Source: Granulicella sp.
GTDB lineage: Bacteria > Acidobacteriota > Terriglobia > Terriglobales > Acidobacteriaceae
DNA length: 64,000 nt
Direction of reading: 5' to 3'
NCBI GenBank assembly: GCA_027450185.1
Contig: DAIDKF010000002.1
Coordinates: forward strand, 1-64,000
This document shows positions 40,001 to 47,408 of this stretch, piece after piece. The position numbers and the translations under genes were made by a program. The notes under the pieces were generated by a model, which was given only the letters and a program-made list of their open reading frames with translations, was not told the origin of the DNA and did no database searches. Numbering within the stretch: position 1 is the stretch's first letter; each line of letters begins with the position of its first letter.

Positions 40001-40867
40001 GCCACCCGTGTCAATCTCGCTCGAGAGCAGCAGGTCGCCGGCGGCATCGACATCCACGCCCTTGAATTCGTATGCGGCTGCCGGAGGATCAATGCGAACG
40101 ACGGGGGAGACCTCGCCGACAGTATTTGGAGCTGCCCCGGCCGGGATCATCCAGAGACCAACCGCGACGGACGTCCGAGCCTCCCACGGATCTTCGATGA
40201 AATACACGTTTCCTGCATGGTCGACAGTAAGCTTCGCAGCTTCGGCCGTGAGGCTCTTGACCAGGGTAGTCGGGGTTCCCACATTTCCGTTGGCGTCTAC
40301 GGTGAATTCCATGATCTGCGGAGTGGTCTCTGTACTGATGACCATCGTCTGCGTAGAGCCGCCGGTCCCGTCCATAAATGCAATCTGATTTACACCCAGG
40401 GCGCCTACCAGTGTGTCGCCGGCGGCCCAGACGCTACTGCCGGTGAGTGGCCAGGTATTCGTCGTGGGGTCGTATGGAACGCGGTAGAAGTCTGGCTGCG
40501 GGCCGTAGATGCCACCAATGTACAGGTTGTTCCATTGGTCCAGCGCCATGTCGCTGTTCCAGAATGCCTGGTTGCCGCGCAGCACCTGGCCGGGGCCCGA
40601 GAGTGTGATCAGATTCGTCGACCCAGCCTGGATCTCGTACAGCGCTCCGTTCTGCGTGTCGAGCATCAGAACGTCCCCGTTGCCCGCTACGAGGATTCGA
40701 TAGATCTGGCCAATCTGCTGGCTCGCAGTGATGGGGTTTGCCGTGATCGAGCCCCCGATCACCGGCGTCTGCGCCACGGCGGACAGGCGCCCGGCCACGG
40801 CGATGAGCAGCACCAGCATCCAAAGCTGTGCAAGCCGGTGATGAAATGGTGCGGTCACGGTAGCCAT
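37064..40867 (-). CDS. Giant secreted NHL-repeat/Ig-like protein with C-terminal double-helix lipobox module (paralog B)
   Basis: This 1,267-residue paralog of the 33125-36922 protein has the same order: signal peptide (LWMLVLLIAVAGRLSAVAQ), NHL-like repeats (about 50-350 and 510-760; PTGVAVDGTGNVYIGD, LNLAVDGAGNIYVAD), Ig-like repeats (about 780-1160; SAGTPQGDVTLSINN, SVGVPSGTVTFMNGS), then helix 1178-1193, RRR, helix 1203-1221 ending VIGC (Cys1222), and a beta-rich tail. I chose the ATG at 40867 because GGGAGGAA lies six bases upstream; an in-frame ATG 15 bp earlier would place that site inside the gene. It lies between the receptor and paralog A, with gaps of about 184 and 141 bp, consistent with one transcription unit. 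Confidence 0.8.
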   Translation of the reverse strand: MATVTAPFHHRLAQLWMLVLLIAVAGRLSAVAQTPVIGGSITANPITASQQIGQIYRILVAGNGDVLMLDTQNGALYEIQAGSTNLITLSGPGQVLRGNQAFWNSDMALDQWNNLYIGGIYGPQPDFYRVPYDPTTNTWPLTGSSVWAAGDTLVGALGVNQIAFMDGTGGSTQTMVISTETTPQIMEFTVDANGNVGTPTTLVKSLTAEAAKLTVDHAGNVYFIEDPWEARTSVAVGLWMIPAGAAPNTVGEVSPVVRIDPPAAAYEFKGVDVDAAGDLLLSSEIDTGGTSGGDGNFDGVLMVPNESGSPTTTTATSLNWSNAVMLSPVTATAQVAVDPRGILWIPTPTAGWAPVNSKEGTPPVYPGTLNYVIYNLGSANLGTSPMATAGTTASVYFTFNSTVSPAKIVFVQDGQSSSDFSVVTTNPVMNAATSSGPATVDTTVVPCTPGTTYQAGQNCPYWITINPTVVGNISGQLQMLDSSGNIIASSAVNLYGQGQGAGISILGAPAESTIGSGYSQPKQVAVDVKGNIYVADAGQGKVLEYVTGSSSAVTIGSGLTAPTGVAVDGTGNVYIGDSGKIFEVPYQAGALNNAAQTTLDNGLGSTLNLAVDGAGNIYVADQDKAQVVKIPTPTVGSSILAGTTVTVGSGYTAPSAVAVDGSGDVFVADGSNLIEVTLWGAQSTVTTQLTGTATGLALDASGSVYLAESTGLVRIPLLSGALSFNGAVPIDTTNIGSPSSVTIDRTGDLYVSYLAAGGTPSVAQVGVSGSYNIGVVTPLILTTGETEIFNVGNQPLNFANFGGDTFSGALAADYSLQAPNDAPACDPSTPTASGSSCYFGVGVTPSILSGTENASVAILSNAGNAPSVTLTVSDSPAVDNRPATTATIAPISAVTYPGSVTITVAVASSAGTPQGDVTLSINNNVGSSTQPLNANGVATFTFSNLAGGTYNVNATYKGYGTLGTAPDFAVSSAKQTSFVVNSAAPTFTVSTPAIYILYHGTNTITATVTSSVGVPSGTVTFMNGSSLADPAQGPVTLSGLGQATFNTSNLALGVYSLTAVYSGDQNFAQATIPISTFNIINPSVLITSSPSSLTLSAGVPGSVTLNLQGLVGFGGTTIAVTLACNNATLPKYSECSFNNPNVPMTVSNGSAQVVMTINSNVPVNSGALRKFDSRPETIVFAGLFGFGMFGLFLRRRTLFLSRTLTILCVALFGSSLLGVIGCTNSGYTNTPPTPVVTTPSGTSNVTVTATSNGAVVSLPFSLPVTVK

Positions 40868-41051
40868 ACGTATTCCTCCCAAACCAGTCTTGACCGTCGG
40901 CCCATGCGGTGCGCCGGTCTGTCATTTTCCCTACGGCGAATATCACCGCAGACCACTTCACATCTCTTGCGCGGGATAGGGACGCATGCCGTCCTCATCT
41001 CTCGCTGCTCCAAACTGCTGCCATGTCGTATCGAAAGCAGCCGGAGATGGA

Positions 41052-44000
41052 TCAGAACGTGTACTTCGCACTCAATTCCACGAGCCTGCTTCCATACTTG
41101 ACCTCAGCGATGCCGAATCCGGGCTCGGTCAGATCCGACGTTGTAAGCCTCTGGCCAGCAGTGCCGAACTGTTGCGACAGCGTGAGATCGCCGGCAGTGT
41201 TGCTACTGTTGAACGACACCAGGGGATGATTCAGGAAGTTGAATGCCGCTAATCGAAACTGCAGGTTGTCCTTGTCCCGGACGTGAAAGTTTTTGAGCAG
41301 CGTGAGATCGTGATTGAAGTACGTCGGGCCATGAATGTAAGGCGGCCGCAGCACGCCGTTCTGTCCTGGTAGCGGGATACCATAGCAGGTGCCGTTGATG
41401 TACTGATGGTTCGCCGGCCCGCCGGCCGGATTGCAGTAGATCGTCGGCATCAACTGCACGTCTGGAGTCCCCAGCCAGACGGTGGAGTTGAGCGCGGTGA
41501 CGCAGAAGTGATTTCCATTCTGATCCGCCGGGATATGGTAAGTATTCACACACTCTGGCGTAATTGTGGTTGGGTTGACCTGATTTTGATATTGCACCTG
41601 CAACGGCTGAATCTCCCCGGAGCCGAAGCCAAAGTTCTCGCCTTCGGCCGACGCCATGTTCTGGCCGCTTTGCGCAGTGGAGATACCCGAGATCTGCCAG
41701 CCGTTCACCAATGGACGCAGGAGAGTAAGCCTGGGATGATGATTCGCGCCTAAATCGATCAGGTAGTTGATATTGAAGACATGCGTACGATCGTAAGGCA
41801 CAGGGTTGTAGTCATTGCGCAGATTGAACGGGTCTGCGAGGAGGTTTGTGTACGAAGCCGCAGTGGCAAGATTCTTCGCGAAGGTATAGTTCGCTCCAAA
41901 CGTCACATGTCCCGTCTGCTTGGTCCACTGAATCTGACCGCTGTTATAAGACGAGTAGAAGTCATGCTTCAACTGATACACGTTCGAGAAGAAGGGGTAC
42001 GGGCGGAACGAGTCCACTTCCGGTGTCGTGAGTGATCCGATATCGGTTGCTGGGAGACCGGCTGTGACGGAGGTTGAGATACAGGCGAGACAGGCGGTGA
42101 ATAGCGCGCCCGGAGCGATGTTGTTCAGGTTCGCCGCGGAGTTGTAGCCGCTGTCCAGATGCCGGCCATCCGCGCCGACATAGGAGATCTCGATCTGCGA
42201 TCGCAGAGGCCGCCAGGTGATCGCCTGGTCGAACGTCAGGTTGTACTCATAATGGACGGGGCGGACCGAGTCCGTCGAAGAGATGGTATATACGCTGAAG
42301 TCGGGAGGATTGGTAGGCGATTGATCTTCTATGGAGTTGAAGCTGAGTTCACCCTGTAGATAGCTGGTCTTGTAACCCTGTGCCGTGGCCGCGGCAAACG
42401 CATAGGGGCTGAACTCCTCCTGGCTGCGATAGATGCCCCAGCCTCCGCGTACAACGGTATGGCCAGTGCCTAGGATGTCCCAGGAAACTCCGACGCGCGG
42501 AGAAAGCAACAGAGCCGAGGGCGTGTTGACACTGTTGGCAACAGTGCCGTCGATGCCATGCCATGTAACCCCAGGAGCATAGGTGCTGTTGCAGTTGCGG
42601 GTAGTGCCACCGCACTGCTGGCTATACAGGGCAGGAGAGAAGGTGGCAAGGCCGTTACCATGACGGTCCGTCCACGGCCCGATGTGCTCCAGACGAATAC
42701 CCATATCCAGCGTGAAGCGCTTCAGTTTCCAGGTGTCGTTCGCATAGCCTTCAATTGTGGTGTAGTCCATGTCAACGGTAGGAGAGAAGTTGGTCTGCGT
42801 GAAGGTATCGGCATAGCCCAAATACATCAGCGCATTCGGGGTCATGCAGGTTCCGAGGTAGGCAGCCCCCGAGCTGCGCTGGTTCCCGGCAGGGTCGGAG
42901 TTCTCGCATCCCGTGTATTGGGTGATAGAGCCGATGGAGCCGGCATTCCCATTCTGCGTGTTGTCCTGGTTGCTCTCGAAGTACTCGTTTCCCGGATTGA
43001 ACGTGAGCTCTCCCTGAGGATAAGAGCCGTAGTCTGCGAGGCCGTTGAGAATGCCCTTTTCGAAGTAGATACCGGTTTTGATGAGGTGACTCCCCCGCAG
43101 CCAGGTTAGATTGTCCGCCACATCAGGAACGGTTTTCTTCATGCGCACGTGGTCGGCGTAGAAGCCGCCCGGCATCGTAATATTCGGATACCCGTTCTGG
43201 CCATTCCCTGGCAGCGCTGGGATGGAATAGTCGCCGCTGTTCTTATAGATACCGAAGTAGTTGTAGTTTCCGTTGCCGTTGGTGCAGGTTCCTGAAGCTC
43301 GCTGCGTTGGATCGTTGCAGTTGTAACTGTTCATGTCGAAACGGTCGACGGCCTGAGGATTACCCATGTTGCCCGGGGAGCTCACCAGCGACATCGCCAG
43401 GTTGAGTTCGTTGGTCAGATGAGGACTGAAGTTGTGCACGTAGTTCGCGAACATGACATTGGAGATGTCGCCGTTCGTTACATCTGCAGGATAGAGAACT
43501 GCGGCCGACGGTATGCCATAGCTGACCGGCGCCTCCGAGATCTGGCGCTGTAGATAATAGCCAATGCTCAAAGAATTGTTGTCGTTAATGTGGTAATCCA
43601 CCTTGGAGTGAAACTGTGAGCCGTTCTGAGTCTGGAGAACTTCCTGGATGTAATTGAATCCGTCATTATTAGTGAAAGGGTTCGCGTTCGGCAGTGGCAG
43701 CCAGTTGAGCAGCGCGACACCGCTGCTGTTCCCTAATCCTGCGATATTGCCATTGGCCACCTCGGTGCCGTCGGGCAGGAAGTTCTCCGTCTGGCACATG
43801 GGTAAAACGGCATTCGGATTTACCTTGCCATCGGGACGCGCTCCGCAGAGCTGGCCGTTCAGCGAAGTGAGTCCAAAGTCTCCGCCGCGCTCCGCCATCG
43901 TCGGCACCCAGCTTCCCAGGGTAGCGGGTGAGAAGAGCTGATTAGAGTACTCATAGGCGACGTAGAAGAACAGCTTGTCCCTATTCCGATTAAAGCGGGT

Positions 44001-44948
44001 ATGCGGAATGAGGATGGGACCGCCAACCATGCCGCCTGGATAGAAGTATCTGCCGTCCGGGCGCTGCTGTTGAAGATACTTGTTGTACCAATCATTGCTG
44101 TTCAGGACCTTGTCGCGGGTATAGAAATAGCCCATTCCGTGGAAGGACGAGGTTCCCGACTTGCCCACAGCATTGAGGATTGCTGGCCCCTTGGCGTTCT
44201 CCGCGCCGAAGGTCGAGGTCGTCACTTTCACCTCGTTGACCATGTCGACGTTCAGGTTCATGATGGTGCCGCTGTTAGTGTTAATATCTGTGATGGACAC
44301 GCCGTCAACCACCACAGCGATGCCGTCTGTTCCAGTGCCATTGGCCGAGAAGCTGCCAGTGGGGCCGCTCAGACCGACGACCGCATCGCTATAGGATGCC
44401 TGATTGGCCACGCCGGCCGGGGCCATATCGAAGCCGGGCAGCATCCGCACCAACTCGCCGGCATCGCGGCCGACGACGGGGAGCGTTTGCAGTTCCTTTG
44501 CGGTAATGACATCAGAGTGCTCGGGAGAATCCAGATCCTTCATGTCCGGCTGAGTCGCTTCAACAGTGATTGCCTCGGTGGCGGAGCCGATATGCATCTT
44601 AATGTCCGGGATGGTGATTTGATCGCCCGGACGCAGAGGGAAGGGTTGCGACTGCCATGTTTCGAACTGTGGGGCCGTCACCTGCACCACGTAGTTGGTG
44701 CTCGGCGAGACGCTGGCAAACGCGAAGTAGCCAGAGTCATTTGCAACCGCAGAGTGCGTGACGTGAGTCAGGGTGTCGGTCAGCGTCACATTCGCATGCG
44801 GGATCAGTGCTCCTGTCATGTCCTTCACGACGCCGGTGACGTTTCCCGTAACGTCCTGTCCAAAGAGCCGCGCCTGGAATAACAGCAGGGTTGCTACGAG
44901 CATCGCGCTCAGCACGAGCAATGGCTTAATGATAGAAAACGACCTCAT
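41052..44948 (-). CDS. Oar-like TonB-dependent receptor of the glycan locus
   Basis: The 1,298-residue outer-membrane receptor has a signal peptide (PLLVLSAMLVATLLLFQARL, ending FGQD), a carboxypeptidase-regulatory-like domain (about 35-110: GVVKDMTGALIPHANVTLTD), a plug (LPVVGRDAGELVRMLPG, VDGVSITDINTNSG, ENAKGPAILNAVGKSGTSSF), and a barrel ending in aromatic LSAKYTF. The start at 44948 is set by GGAGGT upstream and the signal peptide. It is only distantly like the two receptors at 15.5-24.6 kb. Its position, first in the run ahead of two NHL/Ig proteins, a GH31 and a GH2 enzyme, suggests uptake of a glycan or oligosaccharide. Confidence 0.9.
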   Translation of the reverse strand: MRSFSIIKPLLVLSAMLVATLLLFQARLFGQDVTGNVTGVVKDMTGALIPHANVTLTDTLTHVTHSAVANDSGYFAFASVSPSTNYVVQVTAPQFETWQSQPFPLRPGDQITIPDIKMHIGSATEAITVEATQPDMKDLDSPEHSDVITAKELQTLPVVGRDAGELVRMLPGFDMAPAGVANQASYSDAVVGLSGPTGSFSANGTGTDGIAVVVDGVSITDINTNSGTIMNLNVDMVNEVKVTTSTFGAENAKGPAILNAVGKSGTSSFHGMGYFYTRDKVLNSNDWYNKYLQQQRPDGRYFYPGGMVGGPILIPHTRFNRNRDKLFFYVAYEYSNQLFSPATLGSWVPTMAERGGDFGLTSLNGQLCGARPDGKVNPNAVLPMCQTENFLPDGTEVANGNIAGLGNSSGVALLNWLPLPNANPFTNNDGFNYIQEVLQTQNGSQFHSKVDYHINDNNSLSIGYYLQRQISEAPVSYGIPSAAVLYPADVTNGDISNVMFANYVHNFSPHLTNELNLAMSLVSSPGNMGNPQAVDRFDMNSYNCNDPTQRASGTCTNGNGNYNYFGIYKNSGDYSIPALPGNGQNGYPNITMPGGFYADHVRMKKTVPDVADNLTWLRGSHLIKTGIYFEKGILNGLADYGSYPQGELTFNPGNEYFESNQDNTQNGNAGSIGSITQYTGCENSDPAGNQRSSGAAYLGTCMTPNALMYLGYADTFTQTNFSPTVDMDYTTIEGYANDTWKLKRFTLDMGIRLEHIGPWTDRHGNGLATFSPALYSQQCGGTTRNCNSTYAPGVTWHGIDGTVANSVNTPSALLLSPRVGVSWDILGTGHTVVRGGWGIYRSQEEFSPYAFAAATAQGYKTSYLQGELSFNSIEDQSPTNPPDFSVYTISSTDSVRPVHYEYNLTFDQAITWRPLRSQIEISYVGADGRHLDSGYNSAANLNNIAPGALFTACLACISTSVTAGLPATDIGSLTTPEVDSFRPYPFFSNVYQLKHDFYSSYNSGQIQWTKQTGHVTFGANYTFAKNLATAASYTNLLADPFNLRNDYNPVPYDRTHVFNINYLIDLGANHHPRLTLLRPLVNGWQISGISTAQSGQNMASAEGENFGFGSGEIQPLQVQYQNQVNPTTITPECVNTYHIPADQNGNHFCVTALNSTVWLGTPDVQLMPTIYCNPAGGPANHQYINGTCYGIPLPGQNGVLRPPYIHGPTYFNHDLTLLKNFHVRDKDNLQFRLAAFNFLNHPLVSFNSSNTAGDLTLSQQFGTAGQRLTTSDLTEPGFGIAEVKYGSRLVELSAKYTF

Positions 44949-45648
44949 CCCAAATACCTCCAGCTTCCCGCGCTCTTCTTTACTCCGCCCGTAACCACTG
45001 TGCGGTCTCATGCCTGGCTCATCCAATTTCAGCGAACCCTGCGGTTCGGCTATCCTGCGAACAACTTCTGCGCGACCCGACTGCTTCGACATGCAACGAT
45101 GAGCAGGGGCGACGGACACTCCAAATCCCGGCAAGAGGACCCTAATGGGAGCAGCCTTCGTCCGTAATCCGTCACCACTTCAACATTGCAGATTCAATCG
45201 CCCCTCGCGGTCCGCAAGCCGGAATGAATCAGTCAGCAGTCTTGATGTCCAAACCACTACACGGCCAGCGGGAACAATTCAGCAAGACCCGTACAGTACA
45301 TTACAGGACGGGTTGATAGTATGCCATTTGTTTTGAATGATATACGCTGATTCTTTACTGAGAAGCGAGGGCGTGCAGTACCTGAGAGGCGGGCGTCTGA
45401 GCGCCAGAAACTGATCGACATGCCCTTGTGACTCCCAAATCGGCACGAGCGGATGGAATCATCGGCCGAATGCAGCGGACGGGGAGGTGATCATGACTCT
45501 GCTTTTGAGCACAGCGCCCACTCGCACCCAATGTTGCAACACGGGCACAACTGGATGCCCCGCGGACCGATCCCCTCACGTGTTCATTTGCGGCGGAGTA
45601 CGGCTGCAGCTCTGGCGGAGGTGGCACTGAGCCGATCCCGCACCTCCA
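44949..45648. other. Intergenic region receptor / membrane regulator
   Basis: This 700-bp region has no convincing gene. It includes an AT-rich stretch (about 45325-45355) that could hold the receptor promoter on the minus strand, and the GTACAGTAC motif. Open frames here lack ribosome-binding sites and family resemblance. Confidence 0.45.
45291..45299. promoter_or_regulatory. GTACAGTAC motif upstream of the receptor
   Basis: This palindromic 9-mer lies 343-351 bp upstream of the receptor start and matches two copies (read on the other strand) upstream of the membrane regulator. It is flanked by CCCGT and ACGGG. It is a candidate operator. Confidence 0.4.
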
Positions 45649-47034
45649 TCACCACTGGTACGTTGCAACGATCTCTTCTGCGGCAGGAATGTCGTCCACG
45701 ACTTTGACGTGCATGACAATCTGTATATTCTTGTCGTTCCAGCCTACGGGCGCGGCCCGAGCGAAGGCGTTGATCTTCTCAGGACTGCTCAGGAACTCGG
45801 CGGCTGCCTGTGTTCCATACTGGCCGATGCCCGCGGCGATGATCCTGGTCTGGCCACGGTCGGCGTTCGGCAGCCGGGAGATGATCGCGTAATCATCGGT
45901 AGTACTGCCATCCGGCTTCACTTGAACGATCCAGGAGCGCTTTGGATCGATCGCATCCTTAATAGTGTCTCCGCCGGAGAAACTGAAGCGTAGAGGCTTG
46001 GTGATATTCAGCGTCCACGAGTTGTTGAAGGCACCAATCAGCACGATCGGCGCCGAATGCAGGTCGCCCGGCGAGATGTCCTGCGCAAAACGCAGCTCGA
46101 ACGGCTTTTTATGCTGAACAAGCACCGAGGTGATCGCCGTAGAAGCAGAGACATCGCCGGTCGTCACATAGGAGTTGATGGAGGCCTGCAGATTGCGAGG
46201 CTCGATGGGATCCATGCCTGCCAGGTCCACGCTAAATTCCGGACCATCATTTTCGAGGTGATGCGAGCGTCTGTACTGAGAGAGGAAACCAGGGGAGAAG
46301 CGGTAGACCACATTGGTGCCCGTATACAGGATCACCGGCATCGGACTCTTCATTACGGGCGCCCAGAACTGATCGAACGCCGTGGGCCTCGGAGTCGAAC
46401 GAACCTTCATGCCCACAAGCGTCACGGACAACACAACGAGCACGGCTGGAACAAGCACCCACAATTTATGGCGGCTGGAACGGGCTGCAAGCATGGGTTC
46501 GGCCGCGACAGCAAAGCCCTCTATTGCCGGAAGAGCAGCATCAGCCACCGCAGGGGGTTTGACGGGCTCCGCACGAAACTCTTCGGCGGATGCGGGTACG
46601 GAGAGGCTCGGCTTGCGGATGATGGCGCGATAGTGACCTGGAGGGATCTCTATGCGTGCCTGAGACGGGTCGAAGTTGGCGCTCTGGTAGTACTGCGCGA
46701 GGCGTTTACGCACCTCCGCCATCCGAGCCCGCACGATCGGGTCATTCGCCGTGTCATAATCTGGACGCCTTCCAAAGACCATGGCACCGATGACACGTTC
46801 CCGAAGAAGGTCGCCCTGGTCGTTCAGGCTTTGGTCAATAACGTAACGGAGAAGATCCTGGCATTGTTTACTGCTCCGAAACTGTACGCTATTCAAAATC
46901 GAGGCCAGAGTTCGCTGAACATGGTCGGCATCATTGGGTCCAACAGAGTCTGTTAGCAGTGTATCCAGATGAGCATCCGCTCTGATTCGCGAGCTAATAT
47001 TTTGCTCCGCGCTTCGATCCTGTAAATCACTCAT
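45649..47034 (-). CDS. Single-pass membrane regulator-like protein
   Basis: The 461-residue protein has an N-terminal cytoplasmic domain (about 38-137) with LASILNSVQFRSSKQCQDLL, ERVIGAMVFGRRPDYDTAND, VRARMAEVRKRLAQYY and IEIPPGHY, then an Ala/Pro linker, one transmembrane helix (about 190-209: LWVLVPAVLVVLSVTLVGM), and an extracytoplasmic domain of about 250 residues. The N-terminal pattern is common in acidobacterial proteins of unknown function and looks like a helical, possibly DNA- or protein-binding module; that reading is inference. Its position between the receptor operon and the divergent GH31, and GTACTGTAC motifs at its own start, suggest a trans-membrane signalling regulator of the glycan locus. 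Confidence 0.6.
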   Translation of the reverse strand: MSDLQDRSAEQNISSRIRADAHLDTLLTDSVGPNDADHVQRTLASILNSVQFRSSKQCQDLLRYVIDQSLNDQGDLLRERVIGAMVFGRRPDYDTANDPIVRARMAEVRKRLAQYYQSANFDPSQARIEIPPGHYRAIIRKPSLSVPASAEEFRAEPVKPPAVADAALPAIEGFAVAAEPMLAARSSRHKLWVLVPAVLVVLSVTLVGMKVRSTPRPTAFDQFWAPVMKSPMPVILYTGTNVVYRFSPGFLSQYRRSHHLENDGPEFSVDLAGMDPIEPRNLQASINSYVTTGDVSASTAITSVLVQHKKPFELRFAQDISPGDLHSAPIVLIGAFNNSWTLNITKPLRFSFSGGDTIKDAIDPKRSWIVQVKPDGSTTDDYAIISRLPNADRGQTRIIAAGIGQYGTQAAAEFLSSPEKINAFARAAPVGWNDKNIQIVMHVKVVDDIPAAEEIVATYQW

Positions 47035-47035
47035 G

Positions 47036-47048
47036 GAGAGTACTGTAC
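47036..47048. promoter_or_regulatory. GAGAGTACTGTAC, copy 1, over the regulator's ribosome-binding site
   Basis: This site lies 2-14 bp upstream of the regulator start codon (start at 47034, minus strand) and overlaps its GAAAGGT Shine-Dalgarno. A second copy is 83 bp further upstream. Confidence 0.5.
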
Positions 47049-47118
47049 CTTTCGGCGAGAATTATACAGAGGTAACGCAAGACTCATCAGTTCTTGGAGT
47101 TACCCTTTTTATCCCGGG

Positions 47119-47131
47119 GAGAGTACTGTAC
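47119..47131. promoter_or_regulatory. GAGAGTACTGTAC, copy 2, in the divergent promoter region
   Basis: This is identical to copy 1 over 13 bp (14 with the preceding G) and lies about 85-97 bp upstream of the regulator start. Two identical copies in one intergenic region, with a core shared near the receptor, suggest an operator. Confidence 0.5.
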
Positions 47132-47408
47132 GGGGCTTGCCTCCGTTGCATCTTCTGTCGTCTAGTGAATTACAGCAAAGTACCGCCATTTTTTCGGAGC
47201 CTGACGCACCCACCCGCTCGTGTTTACCCCTTTTCCCCGCCGTTCGAAGCCGGAATTCTCGTTGGATCCGTATTCCAGAGCCGCTTTCAAGTCGGGACAT
47301 ATTCCTGACCATAACGGAAACGATGCGACTCTGCATGAGCTGCAGCGATTGTCGCAGGGCGTACGTCGCAGCCACAGGGAGACAGAATTGCCAAGTCTTG
47401 CAGGAAAC

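Larger units (their letters stand above)
47035..47408. other. Divergent control region, membrane regulator / GH31
   Basis: This 374-bp region separates divergent genes and carries the two GAGAGTACTGTAC copies. The frame of the GH31 gene is open back to 47220 but lacks a ribosome-binding site there; the signal peptide starts at 47409. No RNA gene seen. Confidence 0.5.
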
